Source of the DNA: Pleodorina starrii
Taxonomy: Eukaryota > Chlorophyta > Chlorophyceae > Chlamydomonadales > Volvocaceae
Reading direction: 5' to 3'
Length of the DNA stretch: 64,000 nucleotides
Assembly (NCBI GenBank): GCA_030267565.1
Contig: BRXU01000005.1
Location: 1,535,501 to 1,599,500, forward strand
Part shown: in pieces, positions 47,580 to 59,500 of the stretch
Position numbering within the stretch: position 1 is the stretch's first letter
Layout of the letters: every line of letters starts with the position of its first letter
Program-made: the position numbers and the translations under genes
The notes under the pieces: model-generated
Told to the model about the DNA's origin: nothing
Database searches by the model: none
Seen by the model: only the letters and a program-made list of their open reading frames with translations

Positions 47580-50500
47580 TCACCACTCGGCCGCTGGCGC
47601 TGCTGCCTCCGCTGCCGCGCCGGCGGTGACGACGCCGTCTGCTGAGGCGGTGACGACGCTGCCATCGGCCGCTGACACTGTGAGGCTGCTGCCCGCGTCG
47701 CGTGCCGCCTCCCGCTGGTCGTCGAAGTCGCCCTTGAGCATGCGCTGAATGAAGTCAATCTGCTTGGCCATCTGTGAGAGGGGGGGGCGGGAGGTAGGGG
47801 CCAAGCGGGCGGGGTGTGGGGGGCGGGGGGAACGGGTGAGTTGCGTTGTTGGCGAAGGGGCCGGGCGGGCGCAGCGGGGACTGCGGGCCAGGCGCTGGCG
47901 CTGACGCTGGCGCAGCGCCTCTCGACGTGGGCGTGGAACCGCCGCAGAGCAGTGGATGGGGACGAGGGCGCAACCATACAGGAAGCGGTGCGGCGCGATG
48001 ACGTGAGAACGGCTGAGATTAGGCGGCGCACCGCAGACGCCTCCCGCTACACCAAACTATACTCCACGCCTGCAGCCCCCTCCGCCCCTCTTCCCTTCCC
48101 CCACCGGTCCACCTCCCTCACCCGCCCAGCACTCCTCCTCCTCCTCCCCCTCCTCCTCCCGCTGCTCACCCTGCGAGGAGCCCCCAGCCACCCACCCACC
48201 CAGCCACCCACCCACCCTGCGAGGAGCCCCCAGCCACCCACCCACCCAGCCACCCACCCACCCTGCGAGGAGCCCCCAGCCACCCACCCACCCAGCCACC
48301 CACCCACCCTGCGAGGAGCCCCCAGCCACCCACCCACCCAGCCACCCACCCACCCTGCGAGGAGCCCCCAGCCACCCACCCACCCAGCCACCCACCCACC
48401 CTGCGAGGAGCCCCCAGCCACCCACCCACCCAGCCACCCACCCACCCTGCGAGGAGCCCCCACCCACCCACCCACCCAGCCACCCACCCACCCTGCGAGG
48501 AGCCCCCCGCCACCCACCCACCCAGCCACCCTCCCACCCTGCGAGGAGCCCCCAGCCACCCACCCACCCAGCCACCCACCCACCCTGCGAGGAGCCCCCA
48601 GCCACCCACCCACCCAGCCACCCACCCACCCTGCGAGGAGCCCCCAGCCACCCACCCACCCAGCCACCCACCCACCCTGCGAGGAGCCCCCACCCACCCA
48701 CCCACCCAGCCACCCACCCACCCTGCGAGGAGCCCCCAGCCACCCACCCACCCAGCCACCCACCCACCCTGCGAGGAGCCCCCACCCACCCACCCACCCA
48801 GCCACCCACCCACCCTGCGAGGAGCCCCCACCCACCCACCCACCCACCCACCCTGCGAGGAGCCCCCAGCCACCCACCCACCCACCCACCCACCCTGCGA
48901 GGAGCCCCCAGCCACCCACCCACCCAGCCACCCACCCACCCTGCGAGGAGCCCCCACCCACCCACCCACCCACCCACCCACCCACCCACCCTGCGAGGAG
49001 CCCCCAGCCACCCACCCATCCAGCCACCCACCCACCCTGCGAGGAGCCCCCACCCACCCACCCACCCACCCAGCCACCCACCCACCCTGCGAGGAGCCCC
49101 CACCCACCCACCCACCCACCCACCCACCCACCCACCCACCCACCCACCCTGCGAGGAGCCCCCACCCACCCACCCACCCACCCACCCACCCTGCGAGGAG
49201 CCCCCAGCCACCCACCCACCCAGCCACCCACCCACCCTGCGAGGAGCCCCCACCCACCCACCCACCCAGCCACCCACCCTGCGAGGAGCCCCCACCCACC
49301 CACCCACCCAGCCACCCACCCACCCTGCGAGGAGCCCCCACCCACCCACCCACCCACCCACCCACCCACCCACCCACCCTGCGAGGAGCCCCCACCCACC
49401 CACCCAGCCACCCACCCTGCGAGGAGCCCCCACCCACCCACCCGGATGAGGGTCTTTTCGTGCACCGCGAATCGGTCCATGACGTCCTGCTTGAGGAACG
49501 CCAGCAGCCGCGCCAGCTGGTTCTCGCTCTGCCGCATCGCCTCGTTGAGCGCGTCAATGTCCTCCGCGCGGTTGTCGTCGCCGATGCGAGCCAGCTGCTG
49601 CTGCTGCGCGGCGTTGAGCGCGGCCATCGCGTTAATGGTGTCAGCCTGCGCGGGGAAAAAAGGGGGGTCGGGGGAGAAGGGGGCCGGGGCGGGGGCGGCG
49701 GGGGCGGAAGGGAGAAGTGTAAGGAAAAGGAAGGGAGGGAGGGAACAGGGAAGAAACATGGCAGGCGGCATGACGACACTTAGGACCCAGCCCCAGCCCC
49801 AGCCCTGCCAAGCCAAGGCCGCGCCCCCCGGGGCGCACCATGTTATCCCCCGCCGCCTCCAGCTTCCTCCTGCCCTGCTGCGGCTCGGGGCTGTCCGGCT
49901 CCTCCTCCTTGGTCAGCTTCATCTTGGCCATCTCGGCAGCGAGGTTGGCCAGGGCCCGGTTCATGGCGCCCTCAACCTGGGGGGAGGGAAGGGGAGGGGA
50001 GGGGGAGGGAGGAGGGAGGGGAGGGGTGCGAGGGGAGGGCAGGGGAGGGGGGCGCAGTTGGCAACACAAAAATTGTGGCCAGTGCGGACAGGACAGGACA
50101 GGACGCACACGAGCAGGGAATAGGCGGGCAGGCAGGCAGGCAGGCAGACAGCTGGGCGGGCAGGCGGGCGGGCGGCGCTGCGGAGAAACGCCGCCCGCCA
50201 CGCAGCCGTCCCCCTCCCCCTCCAACAAGCACACGCACACACCCTCCCGACAGCTCACGTCGTCCAGGTGCTTCTTCAGCGCCTGCATGTCGTTGCCCAT
50301 TGCGCCCACGTCCTTGCCCATCGCCCGGACAAACTTCTTGATCTGCGGGTCGGGTCAGATCAGGTCGGGTGGGGTTGGATCAGTTCAGGTCTCCCAAGAT
50401 GTCCCGGGCGCATCCAGCAGGCACAGGCCTCGCTGTGGGGATCTACAGCGTAGTAGTGAGTGCACCGCATCGCCACAACTGGCGCCACGCCGCTTTGCGG

Positions 50501-53500
50501 CGAGGCACGCCGCATGCCGCCGAACGACATGGCTACATCCAGAACCGAGAACCGTAACGGCACCGCGGTCGTTCAACCCCCGGTGCACCCGCCTGCCTCC
50601 CATGTCTCCCAAGGCGCCCCAACCCCTGGCCCGAGCCCACGCCCTGGCAATCCCAACACGACGAGGCTCCCAACCCGCTGCTACTGCTACTACTGCTACC
50701 GGTACTACTGCTGCTGAAGCTGTTTTTACCGCTGCTACGCTACTGCTGCGACGGTAAGGGCAGCTAACTCACGTCGTCCGTGTCCTCTTTGAGTGTCTTG
50801 CCCTTCTTGCCGTCCGCCGGCGGGGGCCCCTGCTGCCCCACTACCGACTGCAGCTCCTCCATTGCCTTCTTCAGCTGCCGGTAGTCCTCGCCGTCGACCA
50901 CGACCGGGTCCACGATGCCTTTGGAAACCCAGACGGGACACGCAACAGGCAGAACAGGCGGACAGAAGGGTGGAAGGAAGGGCGCAGGGGTGCAGGCGTG
51001 TCGGTGAGGCGGCAGGTGACGCGGGGAAAAGGCAGGCGGCGGAGGGATGGGCTCAGGGAAGGGTGTAGATGCAGGGCCAGAGGTACGTTTCAGTACAGGT
51101 ACGGCGAAGGGAGGCCGGGGCCGGATCGAGGGCGCGGGGCGCTTGGGGTCAGCACCGCGGGAGGAACCCGGAGAAATTACCCACTCCGCCATCACCCTCC
51201 CCCCAGTTGCCCCATTCTATCCAATCGGCTACGTCCATCCAGTCCAATCGCTAACGTCGCTCCCTTTCCTTCGCTGCGTTTCCAGTCTTGGTAAGGTAAC
51301 AGGTAACAGGTATGTTCGGTAAGTATTGCTGGGTTCTGGTTCCATTCGCTAACGCCGTCTCCGTCCCAAACACCGCCCACCCGCCCCAAACACCGCAACG
51401 ACGCACCTTCCGGCACCGGCACGGTCTGCTTCCGGTCGGGTGGCGCAAAGCCCTTGGCGGCGTCCGTCTCCGCCAGGCCGGGACTCACGGCGATGGGGTT
51501 GCGATTGCGGCCGGCCGGCGTGCCGGGGCCGCCGCCCTTGACGTCAGCGGAGGCGGCTCCCTGGAGCGGGGCAATAAAGAAGGATACCGCAGCGGAACGG
51601 AGTCGGGCGGGGTCAGGTCGAGTCGAGTCGGGCAGGTCTGAGGTAGACCGCGTCACGTCACAGGGCACACACACCAAGAACGGCACCGCGCCCGCCCGCC
51701 TGCCCGTTCGCCCGCGCGTCGCATCTCACCGTCTGCTGCGGCCGGTCGGGCCCTCCCAGCGATCTGAGTGCCTCCTCCATATCGGCCACCTTATTTCGCA
51801 GCCGATCCATCTCCCCGCCCATGTCCTTGATCGCCTTCTCCGCCTGGGAGGGGCGACAGAGGGACAGAGGGACAGAGGGCACAGGCCAGGTGGGTCAGTT
51901 CCTCTGATACTGCGTGGTCCTGTTCCCGTTCCCGTTCCTGTTGCTATGCAGGTCCAGCCCCGCAGTCCGTCTCATTTAGCGCGCCGCGCGGCGCCCTGAC
52001 CCAGGCCCCACCAGAAGCTGCTTTTCCCTCCCCCAGACAACCCCAGATAGCCCCCACCCCAACCCCATGGTCTTTGGAACCTCTCAAAGGTCCGACGTCT
52101 GGAACGTCCGCGGTATGTCCTCTCCAACAACGAACACAGCCATCGTCCAAACACAAACACCCCCATTCCCCGTCCTCAAGCCCCATGCCCAATCTGAAAG
52201 CCCAGCCTCCCCACCTCATCCGGGTTCAGGGTCCGCTCGCTAACGCCGTCCCCGTCCATTCGCTGAGGTATGGTTGCTCTTACCCACCTCATCCGCCTGT
52301 TCCCGCAGGCTCTTGTTGGCCCATGGCTCATTGCCCGCCGCTGCCGCAACGCCCGCCGCCACGGGAACCGCTGCCGCCGCCGGCGCCTTGGGGTCCTTTG
52401 CGGTCTCCATCCCCAGGAAGGCCTTCAGCCGGTCCACGTCGTCCTTGAGCTGCCCGTAGTCGTTGGCGTCCACGAAGCTAGGGTTCTGAATGGCTGCGCA
52501 GCGAAACGGGGAAACGAGGCAGCAGGGGGGCACGAATGAGGGCAGGACGGGGAAGGGAGGACGGGAGGCGGGGCAGGGGCAGCAGGGCAAGCCGCGAACA
52601 AAGCCCACACACTCTCACACACGTGAAGGGCGTCAGATCAAACGCACACTCTCCGATGACGCCTGCAGCAAATAGCAGCAAAAGCAGGAGCAAGCAGCGG
52701 GAGCAAGAGCAGCAGCGGCCGCGCCCACTCACGCGGCAGGCCGTCCTTGCGAGTCAGCGGCGGGAAGCCCGCTGCGTCTGCGGGTCGCTGCAGCCCGCCC
52801 GCCGTCACCGCCACCCCGCCGCGCTGCTTGTCCGCCGGCTCGGGCTGGCGCTGCACCGCGGTGGGCCCGCCTGGCGCCTCCTTAGGCAGCATGTAGCCCA
52901 TACCGGCACCACGCAGTGCCCGGTCCAGCTGCAGCGGGGCAGCGGGGTTATGGGGGCAGCGGGGGGGCATGGTGGGTTGGGGGACATAAGAGGGCTGAAA
53001 GAAAGGATGTATGGTGGGTTGGGGTCATGGGGCAGGGGGAACTGGCCAAGTGATGCGACAGCCAGCCCGAGGGGCGGTCATGCGAGGAGAGGAGTGGACG
53101 GGCAGGAGGGTTAATTAAGCAGATACCGCAGCACGAAGAGGGCGGCACGGTGTGATGCAGGGCGTCCACAGCAGGGGCACACCAGCGATATGGGTAGCCA
53201 CTAGACGGGTTTGTACGGAAAGGGTATAGCAGGGCGTAGTAGGCGCAACAGTGTGCCTCCTCGGCGCCACAGCTCGTCCCAAGTCGACGGCACCCCTTCA
53301 CGGCACACTCACGTCGTTGAGCTGCTGCTTCACATCCTCCAACTCCTTGGCCACCCCCTCGCCGCCGCCGCCGGCCTTGTCGCGCCCCGGCCCCGCCCAC
53401 GGGCCCTTGTCCGTCGCCGCCGCCGCGCCCGCGCCGCCGGCGCCGTCCGGCCCGGCCGCTGACGCCGCGGGACCGGCGGCGCTGTCCTGCATCCCCAAGA

Positions 53501-56500
53501 AGGCCTTGACGCGCTTTACGTCGTCCGAGAGCGCCTCCAGGCGGGCTGGGAGCAGCTCTGGGGGCGCTGTTGTCGCCGAAACCAGCAGCATTACCACCAA
53601 CATTGACACCAACACCGACACCGGAGGCATGGGAAAGGGAGCGGGAGGGCATGCCAGGGCGGGTTAGGCAAGGAGCGGGCGAAAGGGGCCGTGGAGTTAC
53701 CCTTGCCGGCATACTGCTGACACGAGCCCGCAACGCCACCCACTCAGCCAGGCGCTGCTGCTGCTCAGCGCGGCGCGACGAGGGAAAGCCTGTGGGCGCC
53801 TTCGCCTCCGCGGAACATGCACCACAGGAGCCACATGACGCCATCGCAAACAAGAAACGCAAACATAGCGTTTCGCCTAGCTAAACTGTATGCTCCTTTG
53901 CTAGAGCACCGCCGCGGCCGCGGCCGCGGACCGCACCTTCCGCCCCCGGCGCCCTCTTCGGCGCGGCGAAGCCCGTCGCGCCCTCCGTCGGCACCAGCCC
54001 CGACGACACCGCAATGGGGTTGCGCCCGCGCGGGCCGCCCGGCGGCTGCTGCGGCTGCTGCGGCTCCACCGCCGCCGCTGCGCCCGGCGGCGGCAGGGGG
54101 ACGCCGGCGGAGCGGAGCGCCTCCTCCAGCTGCCTCACCCGCTGCTTGGCTTCGTCCACGTCCTTCACAATGTCTCCTGGAGGGGCCGGAAGCGGAGGCA
54201 GAGCCGAGCGGAGTGGAGCGGAAGAGAAGGAGGGCGGGAGCAGAGCGGAGAACAAGGCACTCGACACGTGCGCTCTGCAGCATCAACACCCGCGAACGCC
54301 GGTTGCCGTCCCGCTGGGCAGAGGCGCCGACCCCGCCCGCCCGCTTGCGCGCGCGTGCAAGGAAGACGGAAGACGGAAGACTTGACTCACCCAGGTTCTT
54401 GACCTCCTGGCCCGGCTGTCGCGGCTCGCGGCCGGGTGAGCCCCACGGCTCCACGCCAGCGTTGCGGCCCTCGCCCGGAGCCACCGCCACCTGCCTGGCG
54501 GCCTCGGGGCCCGCTGCCGCCACCGGTGCCACACCGGTAGGGTTCATGCCCAGGAAGGCTTGCACGCGTTTCAGGTCGTCCGCCATTCGCGCCAGCTCGG
54601 GACTCAGTGGATCTGTTCGGGGGGAAAGGCGCGCGGGGGGGGGGGCAGCGAGACAACTCTGGGTCTCTGGCACGGCAGCAGCAAGCGCAAGCGCAATGCC
54701 GGGTGTGCTGGGGGCAATGCTCGATGACGCTGTAAAGCGCATCCACTGAGGTTACGGTGAGTGGACAGGTGTCCTCCCCCCTGACCCATGAGCTGTGCGG
54801 CTGCCTCGACAGCTCAGCGCGGTCGATCGCGGGGTCCAGTTCCTCACCTTCCGCGGCGCCCGCCGCCGGCCCGCGCCGCTGCGGCGGCGCGAAGCCCGTC
54901 TCCCCGGGTCCCACCAGCCCCGGCGTCACCAGCACGCCGTTGCGCTGCCGCTGCGGCTGGCCCGGCTGCTCCGCCGACGCCGCCGCGCCGGCGGGCGCCG
55001 CCTCGGTGGCGCGCGGCAGCGGGATGCCTGCCGCCCGCAGCGCCTCCTCCAGCTGCGCCGTGCGCTGCTTGTAGCCGTCGACTTCCTTCACCAGATCACC
55101 TGCGGGCGGGCCGCAACGGGGGCGTGAGGAAGGGCAGCGGCGGGGATGAACGGACGGTGGGACGGCCCCCGGACCGTCGGAAAAGAACGGAGGAGCATAG
55201 CTTGGAGGCTGCAAGGCGGTAGGGTCTCTAGGCTGCAGCAAGGTTGCGGCACGAGACATGCATACATTCCCTTGGGGCCGCGGCCGGTGCTCTTGAGACC
55301 GCACATGGCACTGGCCCCCAGCAGGGCGGGCTGGGTTCAGCCGCTTGCCAGTGACGCTTGGGACTCACCCAGGTTCTTGACCTCCTGGCCCGGCTGTCGC
55401 GGCTCGCGGCCGGGTGAGCCCCACGGCTCCACGCCAGCGCTGCGGCCCTCGCCCGGAGCCACCGCCACCTGCCTGGCGGCCTCGGGGCCAGCTGCAGCCG
55501 CCGGCGCTCCGGCCGGCGGCATGCCCAGGAAGGCCTGGACCCGCTTGAGCTCGTCGGCCAACCGGGCCAGCTCCACCTGAGCGGGCTCTGGGAGGCCTGG
55601 CGGGAGGGAAGCAGCGGAGGAATGGGGAATGGTTCCTACCATGTTATGCCCTTGTTGCGAAATGTCGGGCTTGTTGAGAAAGCCGAGTGTCAAAGGAGCC
55701 GTTCAAGCGTTCAAGGACGGACCTGCGACCCTCATGCACACCCTCGTGCCCTGGGCCGCGGTTCCCCAAGGACGCGGTGCCATGCCCCGGAACGGTGTCT
55801 CCTCAGCCGTCAGCCGGCATGAGGAGACACCGTTCCGGGGCATGGCACCGCGTCCGGGGCATGGCACCGCACTAGGATTATGATCAGGATCCGCATAATT
55901 CGGATCATGCGCATGATCAGGATCATCAGGATCATGATCAGGAACCCCACATGTGGCGCCGGCCAGGAGCCTGGCCTCGACGCACACCTTCGATGGGGTT
56001 GAGTCTGCGCCCCGGCGCCGCAAAGCCCGTGGTGCCCTCCTGCAAGCCACCCGCGGTGATATTGATGGGGTTGCGCTGCCGGCCCGCCTGCTCTGCCGAA
56101 GCGCCCGATACCGTCATTGCGGCGGCGGGCTGCGGCGGCGGTATGGGTATGCCCGCCGCCCGCAGCGCCTCCTCCAGCTGAGCCATGCGCCGATTGTTGG
56201 TGTCCACGTCCCGGACCACCTCGCCTACGGGCGTGGAAGGAGACGGATCAAGGAAAGGTTGGTTGGAAGGCAACTGCAGCACACCAATGGGCCGTTTCGT
56301 GCGGACACGGTAATGCAGGCGCTCCGATGGTGTATGGTCCATTCGAGCCGAGTCCACTGGGGACGGGCCGGCAACCGCAGGCGGGCGTGCTGGTACAACC
56401 CAGCAGGGCCAAAAATGGATTCACTCCGCTGCAATGACGCCTTGGAGGGTGAAGGAAGAGAGTCAAATGAGGCAAGACGAAGGGCTAAGGGGGCCGGTCA

Positions 56501-59500
56501 GCGGAGCCGCTGAGCTCAGACGGTCTCGAAGTAAAGAGAGAGAAAAGACCTGGGTCTCCATGCATTCTCGATTCTCGCACTAGCACTGATTGCCAGATAG
56601 TCGCAACGGCCCCGTCTGGGCGGGACCTCCTAGGAGGTTTGACTCACCCAGGTTCTTGGCCTCCTGGCCCGGCTGTCGCGGCTCGCGGCCGGGTGAGCCC
56701 CACGGCTCCACGCCAGCGTTGCGGCCCTCGCCCGGAGCCACCGCCACCTGCCTGGCGGCCTCGGGGCCCGCTGCCGCCACCGGTGCCACACCGGTAGGGT
56801 TCATGCCCAGGAAGGCTTGCACGCGTTTCAGGTCATCGGCCATGCGCTGCAGTTCGACTTGCGTGGGCTCGGGAAGGCCTGGTAGACCGGGCGGGAGCGG
56901 CAAGCAAGGCCAGGATCCGGGGCAGAAGTGAGGGAGGGAGGGCAGCCAATATGGGAATCAGATCGGGCAAGAATCCGCGCGGGCAGACCGACGCCGTTAA
57001 CGGACTGGAGATTCAGCCGTAATGTGCGAGAGCTGCAATTATGACACCAGACGTGTGACATGGCCCCGGGGATGGTCTACCCTAACTGCTCACCCTCCAG
57101 CGCCATCGGCTTGCGGCCCGGCGCCGCAAAGCCCGTGCTGCCCTCCTGCAGGCTGCCCGCGGTGACGTTGATGGGGTTGCGCTGCCGGCCCGCCTGTTCC
57201 GGCGGAGCGCCCGATACCCCCATTGCGGCGGCGGGCTGCGGGGGCGGTATGGGTATGCCGGCCGCCCGCAGCGCCTCCTCCAGCTGAGCCATGCGCCGGT
57301 TGTTGGTGTCCACGTCACGGACCACCTCACCTGTAGGCAAGCCAGCATGACGGCGGTGCCGGGCGTTTGTGAGGGGGTCAGAGAGTGTTATGTTTGTGAG
57401 GGGCCATACGGTCTGGTTAGCCACAGTTGGGAGGTACCCACGGCACATTGGTTCGCGCTTGAAGCCAACAAAAATGTAGAACAGCGAGTCTGGTGACGCA
57501 AGGCGAGACGTCACCTAGCTGGCTATGCCCGAAGGTGTGCGAGGATAGTTCCGAGAACGCCGCAGAATGGCCAACGTGGGATGTCGGGGCCAAGGTTGCA
57601 ACCCCTTAAGCAGCGAACCTCCAAAAAGGTTGTTCTTGGGTTCTCATTCGTAATAACCGTTACAGAAAACGTCGGGGAAACCATTTTAACTGCTAGCCGT
57701 AAAGCTCCGCCTCGTAGTCCCAGCCTCAACCCCTGCAATCAGCCCCAGTCAGTCGTTTTTCACGTTGGACCAGTGGCCACATGCAGCAGATAAACGAGCA
57801 ACCAGGAGTCGCAACCGGACTCACACAACCAGGAGCCGCAACCAGGACTCACAACGAACGCAACAGAGACCCGAAACCGGCCACCAGGGCCGCGACCATA
57901 CGAGCGCCGCCGGCCGCGCGGCGCCCGCAACCCGGGCGCCGGCGGCACCCCCCAGTGCGTGACGCCGCACCGAGCATACGGAACGGCGAAGAAAAACGCG
58001 CCGGAAACCGGGCGCGGAACCAGACCTCCGCGGAGACCGCCCCGGCCGAGCGCCAAGCCAAGGCGCGGGCCACCCGAACATGGTTAACACACACCGCGCG
58101 GGCGGGCAGCGCCGCCGACCGGCCGCGCAACCCTCGGCAGGGTGGGGAGGGTGGGAATATCACCGTAAACTGCCCTGGCAGAAGGGCAGCAATACTCGTT
58201 ATATCTAGCTACAATAGGCAGATAAAGAAGGTGGAACCTGTTCCACCGAGAACAGCCCGAAGGGCAAAGTACGACAAATAACTAATATAACTACTTCGAC
58301 CCAAGAACCTGTCTTTTTCAACGCTTCGCTGTGCTCCGCTCTGAAAAAGCCAAGCATCTTTAGCACCCAGCACCCGGCTGTAGAGTTGTCGCAGCAACGA
58401 CATTCACATAGACGGGCCCTGCAAAGAAGACTTGACTCACCCAGGTTCTTGACCTCCTGGCCCGGCTGTCGCGGCTCGCGGCCGGGTGAGCCCCACGGCT
58501 CCACGCCAGCGCTGCGGCCCTCGCCCGGAGACACCGCCACCTGCCTGGCGGCTTCAGGGCCCGCCGCTGCAGCCGGTACCACGCCCGCGGGGTTCATGCC
58601 CAGGAAGGCCTGTATGCGCCTCATGTCGTCCGCCATGCGCGCCAGCTCCACTTGCGTGGGCTCAGGCAGGCCTGGTAGAAGTGGTGGGAGTGGCAAGCAC
58701 CGCCCAGGCACGGGGCACAGGTGAGAGAGGGAGGTCTGCCAAAGCTAGGCGCCACGTTTGGTAAGGGTCCGCGGGGACATTGGAAGGTGCAACGCTGCTA
58801 CTGGATTGAAGACCCAGCCGTCGTGCTCAAGAGCTGTTACAATAATGCCAGACGCGTTGTACGGGGTAGACACGCCCGCATGATGTCCCCAAACTGCTCA
58901 CCCTCTAGCGCCATCAGCTTGCGCCCCGGCGCCGCAAAGCCCGTGGTGCCCTCCTGCAGGCCGCCCGCGGTGACATTGATGGGGTTGCGCTGCCGGCCCG
59001 CCTGTTCCGGCGGAGCGCCCGATACCCCCATTGCGGCGGCGGGCTGCGGCGGCGGTATGGGTATGCCGGCCGCCCGCAGCGCCTCCTCCAGCTGAGCCAT
59101 GCGCCGATTGTTGGTCTCCACGTCTCGGACCACCTCGCCTGTGGATGCGAGGGGAAGGGAAGGCGGCCCAAGCCACGACACAGGCAGTGGCATTACCAGT
59201 TGAATCGACTGGACGAAGTGTTAGGTTCGCGCAGCTCCGGGCTGGGGAAAGTATTTCGAGGTAAACAGAGTCATGAAGAAGTTATGAGGAAAGGTAACGC
59301 AGTGCAAAGAGACTCAACATGAGCCACCTCCCTGTTATGACCCATTGACCCCTGGGTCGCAATGATCTTTAAGGACGATGCGTTCGATATTCGGTGCAAT
59401 TTTCAGACCCTTTGTGACAAGCAAGACCGCCCAAGCGCCAAGTGCATTGCCCGCCATGCAGCCGCCAATGCTCAAGCGAAGCCCAGGCCCTTCTCAGCAT

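Noticed and set aside
48170..49441. CRISPR-like array
   Set aside because: The units are contiguous, with no unique spacers, in eukaryotic intronic DNA; it is an ordinary minisatellite.
47814..50123. Open frames of 769, 589, 537 and 458 codons across 48-50 kb
   Set aside because: They are produced by the stop-free 46-bp minisatellite, which is open in three minus frames and one plus frame; real exons of the giant gene flank it.
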